Of a stretch of 55,735 bases of DNA, positions 7,989 through 15,777 are shown piece by piece. The DNA is from Candidatus Saganbacteria bacterium. Its GTDB lineage: Bacteria; Margulisbacteria; WOR-1; XYC2-FULL-46-14. The DNA lies in contig JABMQY010000054.1 in NCBI GenBank assembly GCA_013202975.1, positions 1 through 55,735 on the forward strand, in the 5' to 3' direction. The position numbers and the translations under genes are program-made. The notes beneath the pieces are model-generated. The model made no database searches and was not told the DNA's origin. It saw only the letters and a program-made list of their open reading frames with translations. Position 1 is the stretch's first letter. Each line of letters opens with the position of its first letter.

Positions 7989-10900
7989 ATGAGCAAAGTT
8001 AGTCCAATAAGAATACCTTTTAGGCCAGATGGAAAAGGCTTCAAAGCCGATCTGATTCCACAAAGAGGACAGGCCTTATTTGCAAAAAATGTTGCAGAGA
8101 CTATGGATCTCTTTCGCGGCCAGATCCAGGGTTTTCAATCTGATCTGTCAAAAATGGTTCAGAAATCTTCAATCGATCGGTCGCTTCAGGCAATTGGTAA
8201 TGTGCTTGGGACAAAAGTTGCGACTTTTGAAGATATTTATCAGGGGGATTGGAGAAAATCACCGTTTAAGAGTCTGACCCGCTTTGATTTATCAATGTTT
8301 AGTCTGCTTGAAAATCCCGAGGATGCTTTTCGCGCTATTGCCAATCGTCCGCATCGTTTTCCAGTTTATGTTAGCTGGAGCCTGTGCCCCGATTCAAGTA
8401 ACGAAGAAGAGCTGCGGGTATCACTGCTTTTTTCAAAAAGGATGAGCATTGAGGTTGGAGAGCCGGATGACATCAATGGTTCGCGCTCTTTTCCATTACG
8501 AAAAGATGTAAATAGTGCTTTTGCCAAAACCCGAAAACGAGTCGCTCCCTTGCTTGCAATGAATATGAATCCTGCCGGAGACCTGTTGGTTCCTCCTAAG
8601 AAAGAGAGTGTTGCTCAAGGTCTGGTTTCTGAGGCTCTTAATCTGGAGAATATTATTCTACAGGGGTCAAAACTTGAAGTATTACTTGATGACTGCAGTG
8701 AAAGGATCTGGTACGCCAACCATAATACTTACCTTAGTCCGCAGGAGGTGAGGGTTTTGCTTGAGCGGGTTTTTATGGTGAAGAGGTGGTCTAAGGGAGA
8801 TTTGGTTAAGGGGGCAGATCGAATGGCGACAAATTTAGTTGCCCGAACCAAATACCTTTTTGTCGGGTTTGACCAGGTTGTATTGTATGACGGCAATCGC
8901 AGGAGTATTTGTGAAATAAAACTTGATAGCGAAGAAAAAGACAGAATTTTGGGCCTTGTGATAAAAAAGCCTGATCGGCCAAGGGGTGAAGAGGCTGAGC
9001 TGCGCGAGGTTATGGAAGCAGATTTTTCTGGCCGATCTGCTGATAAATACAGCAACTATGTAATGCGTCTTTTAATAAATGATTTGCATCAAAGGAGTGA
9101 AGGGGAAAAGAAGCATAAGCACTTTTCTGTTTTTGACCGGCTAACGGAAAAAATTTCCAAAGAATATGGCAAAGAGGTAGTCTTTCGTTTTTCAGAAAAC
9201 CAGGTTTTTGCTCTGCCTTATACCGGAGAAGTAAAGGATCCCCACCAGCCCGAGTATCTCTTTGTTGTAGAGAGGATTCTGTCAGGCCTGCCCAAGTGGT
9301 TGTTGAATGTTTTGCCGCAAAAAGTCGTTGTTTCGGGGCCGCTTTTTAACTATGCCACTTATGACAAAAGGCGCGGGAAAGAAACTTATGAAATTGTAAT
9401 CAGCCAGCGGCAGGATGTATCCTTTTTACATGACGGGGAAATATTCATTGATAGCAGGCATGGGAGCCTGGAGTTTCCTCAGGAATTTATTTTTGCGTTG
9501 TATAGAAAAGAGAATCGGACCGAAACCCTGACCCATCTTTCTGAAAATTTGTCTGAGTATTATTATCGTCAAATTATGACAGCAGCAGAGAGAAGGGCCT
9601 ATTTTAATTTAGTCCGGGGAAATCACGGGTTACTTTCTTATGAATTAAACATGAATTTAAGGTCAGTGGGTGATATTTTTCATGAGGATTCAAGGGTGCC
9701 CGGGCAGTATAGAGAGCTGATGGAGCGTAATTTTGAGGTTGGTTTTGGCCGATTTATTCAGGGGCAGCTGCCGGATGATGATCCCCGCCATCCATTTTTT
9801 AAAAGAATAGCAGAGAGAGAGACAGTAGCTCTAAAAAAGAAAAAAATATTAAAGCAAAGAGCCCCTAAGCATACAGACGACAGACGATTGACCCTGTTTA
9901 ATACTCTTGAACATCTGGATCCATATGATCATTTGTGGCATGATCCTAAGACATTTCAAAAAATCAAGGTTTCTCCCCAGGCCGCACGATACATGGTTAC
10001 CAAGGGCCTGGAGGCTTTATCAAAAGATCAGGTTGATCAGCGTTATGCTGCCAGGGTTTCTCAAAATCTTTTTGAATTACTAAAGGAATTTGGTGGGGAA
10101 GAATTTGCTTACTTCCTGACAACTTATCAGGCAGAATTTAAAAAGGTTTTGGGGAATGTTTCAGATTTAGGTTTAATTACAATTCTGCCCTCGGTTTTAG
10201 CATCAGTTGATGACGCAAATATTAAGGCCATTTTTGAGAACGAGATTATTCCAATTAGGGCGCTGGTCTTTATTCTTAAGCAGAATCCAGAGTATAGATC
10301 CTACTTATCTGATCAGAGTTTTTGTTTGAGGACATTAGAACTTACCCCGGATGTGAACCTTGATGGCTTTAATTTACAATTACCTATTAAAACAGAGGTG
10401 TCGGAGCGTCCTTTAGTAGAAGAAGAAATACCTTCCTATGAAACAGAAGAAGAATCCCTTTTCAGGCAAGCCTATCAAGAATTAGGTGAGATTCATACGC
10501 TAGATTCAAAAGCTCAACAAAACAAAATCTATTCAAAATTATGGCGGGGCTTAGAGGGTGCACGAGATCAGATTATTGCACGAATTAACCAATGGCAAAA
10601 TAGCTTGACTGCGACACTTGACAGGATTGAGAGCGACCAGATTGTGGCGAGTATTATTTTGAATAATAATTGGTTCTTTTACTTTAGAAGGGGGGGGTCA
10701 TTTTTTAGATCGGTGCGAAGTGAAAATTTAAAAAGAATCATTTTTGAGCTGGCGCCGGATCAATATCTTAAATATTATACATCTTTAGGCTTCCCTTATC
10801 TTGCCGATTTGTCTGTATCTGATGCTGTCAGTTGGCAGTTTGCTCTGGCTGAGAGAGGAATTGACGTTGAAAAGTCTGTCAGAAAGTATTTATTATTAAA

Positions 10901-11522
10901 ATCCGGGGCTGTAAATGTTCAAGCTGCTTTTATAAAAAGATGGAATAAATCTAAGGGGACCCGCTTTTTAGAGATTCTGCGGAAAGCCGGTTATCTTGAT
11001 CAGGATTTTTCAGTTTTGCCGACGTTTGCGAATGTGGGTGATACCGAAAGTTGCTATTCCCTGGCTGCTGATCTTTCTACTGATGACAGAAAAGAGATCG
11101 GTGCGCTTATAAAAGGAGAAATAGGGAGAGAGGATATAAGGCATTTTGATGATGATGAATATGCCCGGGAAATTAAAAAACGAAAAAGGGCAGCATTAAA
11201 AAGAGATTATCTGGAAAATGGATCCAGAACTGTTGAAAGGCTAAGTCTTAATTTTGACAGGGAAGTTGAGGCTCTTGCGATAAGCGAGTTTCTGGGGCAG
11301 AGCTTAGACGAGTCAATTCCTTCGGTTTCGCATCCTGTCGCTTGTAGTATTTTGGGGATTGACAGCCTAACCCCGATTCCTTTGGCTAAAAAAGTGTATA
11401 TTGAGCTGGCGAGGTTGTTTCATCCTGATTCAAGCCAGGATGACGATAACTTAGTGCTTTATAAGAAGATAGAAAAAGCCTGGCAAACCTTCCGAAAGAC
11501 CAGAATTAAATTCAGTACTTAA
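7989..11522 (+). CDS. Large uncharacterised protein with C-terminal J-domain
   Basis: C-terminus ILGIDSLTPIPLAKKVYIELARLFHPDSSQDDDNLVLYKKIEKAWQTF has the HPD tripeptide and J-domain spacing; rest not recognised. Confidence 0.75.
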   Translation: MSKVSPIRIPFRPDGKGFKADLIPQRGQALFAKNVAETMDLFRGQIQGFQSDLSKMVQKSSIDRSLQAIGNVLGTKVATFEDIYQGDWRKSPFKSLTRFDLSMFSLLENPEDAFRAIANRPHRFPVYVSWSLCPDSSNEEELRVSLLFSKRMSIEVGEPDDINGSRSFPLRKDVNSAFAKTRKRVAPLLAMNMNPAGDLLVPPKKESVAQGLVSEALNLENIILQGSKLEVLLDDCSERIWYANHNTYLSPQEVRVLLERVFMVKRWSKGDLVKGADRMATNLVARTKYLFVGFDQVVLYDGNRRSICEIKLDSEEKDRILGLVIKKPDRPRGEEAELREVMEADFSGRSADKYSNYVMRLLINDLHQRSEGEKKHKHFSVFDRLTEKISKEYGKEVVFRFSENQVFALPYTGEVKDPHQPEYLFVVERILSGLPKWLLNVLPQKVVVSGPLFNYATYDKRRGKETYEIVISQRQDVSFLHDGEIFIDSRHGSLEFPQEFIFALYRKENRTETLTHLSENLSEYYYRQIMTAAERRAYFNLVRGNHGLLSYELNMNLRSVGDIFHEDSRVPGQYRELMERNFEVGFGRFIQGQLPDDDPRHPFFKRIAERETVALKKKKILKQRAPKHTDDRRLTLFNTLEHLDPYDHLWHDPKTFQKIKVSPQAARYMVTKGLEALSKDQVDQRYAARVSQNLFELLKEFGGEEFAYFLTTYQAEFKKVLGNVSDLGLITILPSVLASVDDANIKAIFENEIIPIRALVFILKQNPEYRSYLSDQSFCLRTLELTPDVNLDGFNLQLPIKTEVSERPLVEEEIPSYETEEESLFRQAYQELGEIHTLDSKAQQNKIYSKLWRGLEGARDQIIARINQWQNSLTATLDRIESDQIVASIILNNNWFFYFRRGGSFFRSVRSENLKRIIFELAPDQYLKYYTSLGFPYLADLSVSDAVSWQFALAERGIDVEKSVRKYLLLKSGAVNVQAAFIKRWNKSKGTRFLEILRKAGYLDQDFSVLPTFANVGDTESCYSLAADLSTDDRKEIGALIKGEIGREDIRHFDDDEYAREIKKRKRAALKRDYLENGSRTVERLSLNFDREVEALAISEFLGQSLDESIPSVSHPVACSILGIDSLTPIPLAKKVYIELARLFHPDSSQDDDNLVLYKKIEKAWQTFRKTRIKFST

Positions 11523-12280
11523 TATTCGTTGTCTTCTTCGTCCCCTTCTTCTTCAAGGTCTCCAAGTTCGTCTCCATGTTCTGCGAAAAAGGCTGCGGCA
11601 GCATCAAGTTGTTCCTCTGATCCTTTATACTGGCTTACGGTGCTTGCAACGGCAGATCCTTTTTTGAGTGCGGTTATCTCGGAATCAAATTTGTCCTTTT
11701 TAGTTCCTGCAGGAAGTTTTGAAAATGCGATATTTATTTTAGATAGCGCTGCCTTGGTTTCTGGTGCAACAAAGCCAGTAGCTTGAGAGCCACCCATCTC
11801 TTCGTCCTCAGCCTTAGCCTTTGCAATCTCGGCTTCCCCGATAAAAGAGAGGAATTCTCCTATAACAAAGCTGCCAACCGCTCTGTCTTCAACAGAGAGC
11901 ATCTCAATCAAACCGGCCAGTTGTCCTTCGTCACTTAAAATTCCGGCAAAGATATTAACAGATAAAAGATCCTGATTTTGTTCTATAATCAACCCTTCAC
12001 TCAGTGGCTGGTTTTCTGCTAGAACTACGAATTCCCTTCCATTGGTTTCAAATCTCCTGAGCGGTTTTTGGATTAGGCTTGAAAAAACCTCCGCCACACT
12101 TTCAACGGATGAGCCAAGATCGGTTTTGATTCTGCCCTTTACCTGAGCAAGCAGTGTTGGTGCGCCTCCTCTGGTTAGCAGGGGCAGGGTGTCATTTAAA
12201 TAGCGCCTGAGTCTTTGTCCCTCACTCGTCCTTGGCCTTGAAATATTACCGGATCCCATTCCACTTATACCTGATACCAT
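11519..12280 (-). CDS. Hypothetical protein with acidic C-terminal tail
   Basis: 253-aa ORF; C-terminus GDLEEEGDEEDNEY; downstream of 12304..13368 in the same orientation. Confidence 0.7.
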   Translation of the reverse strand: MVSGISGMGSGNISRPRTSEGQRLRRYLNDTLPLLTRGGAPTLLAQVKGRIKTDLGSSVESVAEVFSSLIQKPLRRFETNGREFVVLAENQPLSEGLIIEQNQDLLSVNIFAGILSDEGQLAGLIEMLSVEDRAVGSFVIGEFLSFIGEAEIAKAKAEDEEMGGSQATGFVAPETKAALSKINIAFSKLPAGTKKDKFDSEITALKKGSAVASTVSQYKGSEEQLDAAAAFFAEHGDELGDLEEEGDEEDNEY

Positions 12281-12303
12281 GATTTATTCCTCCTTGCGAT
12301 TTT

Positions 12304-13368
12304 TTATTCCCACTCATCCACTGTATCTTCTGGTTCTGCCTCTTCTTTTGCTTCTTGTTCTTCTGCGTGTGCAATTGTTGCCTCTCTAGCTTCCTTTTCT
12401 CTTGTGGCTGCTTCTGCTGTGTCTTCTGGTCCAATAAGATCAATAACCTGATCTGTTCCTACTCCTCTTTCTGCTCCTCTTTCTGCAGCTGCTGCTTCAT
12501 CTGCTGCAGTAGGTTCCTCTACCTCGCTGTCCTCTCCTGCCTGACTGGCAGCTAATATTTGTTGGGAGAAGGTGGCTTCATCCATTTCTTCTACATAGCC
12601 CCTGATTTCCCCACTATTATCCAGCAGGTGTACGGATTTTAAAAACGATTCCAGCAAATCTTGACAAATAGGATCATTTGAACCTCGCAGTAGAACGATC
12701 ATTTTTGCAACGGTTTTGCCGCTTAGTTCAAGATCTCTCATAATTACTACCGGGGTAATTGTATGGGCAGTTGATAAATTTGAAATTGTTTCATCTAATA
12801 GCATATTTAATGTATTGTATAAGAATATTCTTTCTGATCCATAATCTGAAACGTCGGAATTATCAATGACCCCTTTTAGATAATCTCCTAATATATTATT
12901 ACCCGTACTATATGACATGTTGCGAAGGATCCCGGCATAGGTTTGAACAAGATCAAACATCTGTGCGGTTTGAGGTTGTCCTGAAACAGTAAAATTAACT
13001 ACTTTATCTGCATCGATTCTATCCAGGTACACTTTATCAGACAGACCTTCAAAAAAGTTGTCCCTTATGGCGGTAAAAAGAAGTGTCCCGCTTTCCGGAT
13101 CAGTCGAAACCATTGTTGCAGCAACCAGATCTTCTAAGTCTTGATCGAGGATTGGATTGCCGATGGTTTCATCTGGGGCAGCTTGTTGGATTTTGGCAAT
13201 TGTATGTGATGTAAAGAGATCCTGCATTGCCAGCGCTCCCTGATCACCTACCAGATTTTTCATGGCTTCCAGTGTTTGTTCTCGACTTGCCAGAGCTTTT
13301 TTGAAATCATGTCTCTTAACGATTTGTCTTGTACCGTATGTTGCATTTCCTAAACCTACATTTGCCAT
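12304..13368 (-). CDS. Hypothetical protein with acidic/Ala-rich C-terminal tail
   Basis: 354-aa ORF preceded by promoter copy 4; tail EEQEAKEEAEPEDTVDEWE. Confidence 0.75.
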   Translation of the reverse strand: MANVGLGNATYGTRQIVKRHDFKKALASREQTLEAMKNLVGDQGALAMQDLFTSHTIAKIQQAAPDETIGNPILDQDLEDLVAATMVSTDPESGTLLFTAIRDNFFEGLSDKVYLDRIDADKVVNFTVSGQPQTAQMFDLVQTYAGILRNMSYSTGNNILGDYLKGVIDNSDVSDYGSERIFLYNTLNMLLDETISNLSTAHTITPVVIMRDLELSGKTVAKMIVLLRGSNDPICQDLLESFLKSVHLLDNSGEIRGYVEEMDEATFSQQILAASQAGEDSEVEEPTAADEAAAAERGAERGVGTDQVIDLIGPEDTAEAATREKEAREATIAHAEEQEAKEEAEPEDTVDEWE

Positions 13369-13403
13369 TCTTGTTCCCCCTTAATTTATTTTAATTTTAC
13401 CTG

Positions 13404-13436
13404 TATTTATATCGTACCCTTTTCTAGAAAATTTCA
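13404..13436 (-). promoter_or_regulatory. sigma-28-like promoter copy 4 (minus strand): TGAAATTTTC ... CGATATAAATA
   Basis: Reverse complement: T of TGAAATTT at 13436, G of GATA at 13413 (23 nt). Confidence 0.65.
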
Positions 13437-13500
13437 CTCTATTTTTATTTTTCAACTTTTTGGGGCAAAATCGTCTTTTTGTGGGGATTTCAAATTTTAG

Positions 13501-13533
13501 TGAAATTTCTGGATTTACCGCTCGATAAAAATA
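13501..13533 (+). promoter_or_regulatory. sigma-28-like promoter copy 5: TGAAATTTC ... CGATAAAAATA
   Basis: TGAAATTT at 13501, GATA at 13524 (23 nt). Confidence 0.65.
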
Positions 13534-13534
13534 T

Positions 13535-14620
13535 ATGGGAATAATTAAACCCTGTTATTATAGAAGTGAGCCACCTAAGGATATGCCCCGGGATTGGTAT
13601 CTTTGGCCAAAAAATCAAAAGAGCTGTAAAAAGAAAAGTAAATCTTGTGCTCCTCCTCTTCCCGCTCCCCTTACAACAATAAAAGAGATCAGGGCTTTTG
13701 CAAAAAGGGCGAGAGTGAAAAGTACATTAAAACGACTACCTAACGATAAGAAGGTGCTAAAAAAAATTTTTAAAGAAGCTGCTGCCAAAGGAAGGATTGC
13801 TTGGTTGGGTACTAAGGGTTTGAGTTATAGGGTCAGTGTTTTAGTGGAAAAGGAAATAGCTAGTGCAGCTTCTAATCAGGATGTTTTTGTTGTTATTGGA
13901 ACAGCGCATGGGTTGCCCCGGCAGACAAAATTAGTAAATAGAATTCTAAAATACAGGAAAAAAGTAATCTTAGGGCTTGAGCGTGATAAAAAAACCTGCT
14001 GGAATACCGACCGACAGGCTTTTTGGGATAATTATATATTAACAAAACAAAACAAACCGGTGGTAGTTTCAAAAATGCATAATGGAGTTAGTATTCTTCC
14101 GGCAAAAGAAGTAAGAATAATGAACCAAAGACCCCAAATTGTTTATAACAGATGCCACAACGTAGTTTTGACAGATATCCCCTGCAAGCAGAAGGAGAAA
14201 ATGAGGAGAAGTTTGGATGAATCTGACTATTTATCCGCAAGGGATAATTTTGCTGTGCGCGCCCTTATGCAAAAAAAATCTCCTAACAAAAGGGATGTTG
14301 TTTTTGTAGAATGCGGTGCAACCCATGCAGAGAATCGAAGGCTCCCGGCCTATATCAAACACTTTAATCCTCAGGCAAAGATTGTTTCGGTTATTATTAC
14401 AGGTGGTACAACTGTTACAGCCTTAACTTCTAATGTTGCAATCAAGGAGCTGGGTTGGAATAATAAGAATTTTGTCTTATTTTTAAAAGATTATGAAAAA
14501 AAGGGAGACCGCTTTGTTTCTGGCGATATAATAGTATATATAGCTGCCGGTGAACGGGAAAAGACTGAGGGTGTTAGATCTGGAGTGATCCAGCCGCTGG
14601 TTGCGCCCCTCACTTATTAG
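13535..14620 (+). CDS. Possible ChaN/EreA/TIKI-superfamily-like protein
   Basis: VFVVIGTAHGLPRQTKLVNRIL...VILGLE and SARDNFAVRALMQ...VVFVECGATHAENRRLPAYIKH resemble the H/E...RD...GxxH layout of that superfamily. Confidence 0.4.
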   Translation: MGIIKPCYYRSEPPKDMPRDWYLWPKNQKSCKKKSKSCAPPLPAPLTTIKEIRAFAKRARVKSTLKRLPNDKKVLKKIFKEAAAKGRIAWLGTKGLSYRVSVLVEKEIASAASNQDVFVVIGTAHGLPRQTKLVNRILKYRKKVILGLERDKKTCWNTDRQAFWDNYILTKQNKPVVVSKMHNGVSILPAKEVRIMNQRPQIVYNRCHNVVLTDIPCKQKEKMRRSLDESDYLSARDNFAVRALMQKKSPNKRDVVFVECGATHAENRRLPAYIKHFNPQAKIVSVIITGGTTVTALTSNVAIKELGWNNKNFVLFLKDYEKKGDRFVSGDIIVYIAAGEREKTEGVRSGVIQPLVAPLTY

Positions 14621-15687
14621 ACTAGAGTTATATCCATCTTTATAGAATATGCTTTGCCATTTTTAGGCGGATCAATTTTAATTTTTTGCCTAAGTGTATG
14701 TTCTAATTCAATAGCCAGCTTAGTTTTTACTGCGGCTAATCTTATTTTGTTTGCATCCGGCTCCTCAGCATAAATTCCTTTGGTTTTTGTCAGGTCAGGA
14801 TTAACCAATATGGTTCCATTTCTATCCACATTTAACTCAATTGTAATAACTCCTGTGATTTTATCTCCGATTTTACCCTGCAGGTAATTATAGAGAGGGC
14901 CTTGGGTCAATGCTTCTTTTACAACATCTTGTATTTTTTGCATTTTTTCATTTCGGGTAAGTTGAGGTACAACCGAGACGCCAAATTTGATCCGGGAAAT
15001 TATTGTCTCTAATGGTTTTTCGGCGTAGGTCTTTTTATTAGAAAACTCGGTGGAAACCTCTTTTGGACCTACAATTCGTTGCGCCAGTGATCCGATGCTT
15101 GTTGCTTTTCCTGATTGTGGGCCGGCAATAAGATCTTTGAGAGAGCTATACTCTTTTTCAATCGCACTATCAGAAGCCCCTTGCCAGCCCTTTGCTAGTT
15201 TAACAGAATCAATATAGTCCTTAGTAGCAGATACTAAAGCGGCTTCTCCCTCATCTATTGCAACAGCTTTTAGGGCAGCCATTTTTCCTTGAACTTCTTT
15301 TGGGATATTTGATCCTTTTTTGCTGGAAACCTCTTTATAGCGTTCAATTAATTTTACTGACAGCTCAATTGACTCAGACGAGGTCTTTTCTTTTTTTGCT
15401 ACGATAGCTTTCTTTCCTTGGGCTATTTTGATTTCTTGTCTTAAATCTCGAGCATGTTTTGCAACCAGATATTCATTTTTAGTGTCAAATTCCAGGGCAT
15501 CGTCTAATGTATCTATCGCGGCCTGTAGCTTCTCTGATTTATCAAATGAGAGAGTGTCTGCATTAATCAGCTCTTTTGCTTTGGTTATTGTTTCATCTGC
15601 CCTTTTTATATAAGCGGGCCTTACATCTTCTCTTTTCTCGTCAGATATGTGCTTGTCGCCTTGAGTCGAATTAATAATGTTTGTCAT
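14617..15687 (-). CDS. Hypothetical protein with TonB-C-like C-terminal region, no obvious TM segment
   Basis: KITGVITIELNVDRNGTILVNPDLTKTKG...AAVKTKLAIELEHTL; GGAGG Shine-Dalgarno and promoter copy 6 upstream. Confidence 0.6.
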   Translation of the reverse strand: MTNIINSTQGDKHISDEKREDVRPAYIKRADETITKAKELINADTLSFDKSEKLQAAIDTLDDALEFDTKNEYLVAKHARDLRQEIKIAQGKKAIVAKKEKTSSESIELSVKLIERYKEVSSKKGSNIPKEVQGKMAALKAVAIDEGEAALVSATKDYIDSVKLAKGWQGASDSAIEKEYSSLKDLIAGPQSGKATSIGSLAQRIVGPKEVSTEFSNKKTYAEKPLETIISRIKFGVSVVPQLTRNEKMQKIQDVVKEALTQGPLYNYLQGKIGDKITGVITIELNVDRNGTILVNPDLTKTKGIYAEEPDANKIRLAAVKTKLAIELEHTLRQKIKIDPPKNGKAYSIKMDITLV

Positions 15688-15710
15688 ATTATATTCCTCC
15701 TATTTTATCT

Positions 15711-15744
15711 ATATATATATCGTCAAAGGAAACCAAAAATTTCA
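15711..15744 (-). promoter_or_regulatory. sigma-28-like promoter copy 6 (minus strand): TGAAATTTTT ... CGATATATATATA
   Basis: Reverse complement: T of TGAAATTT at 15744, G of GATA at 15721 (23 nt). Confidence 0.65.
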
Positions 15745-15777
15745 CATCATTTAAAATAATTGTTGTATAATCATTTT

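Noticed and set aside
10690-10697. Poly-G8 tract inside the J-domain gene as a possible phase-variation switch
   Set aside because: Equally long G/C runs occur in secY (~48204-48211) and rmuC (~21774-21781), so such tracts are background here and not diagnostic of phase variation.
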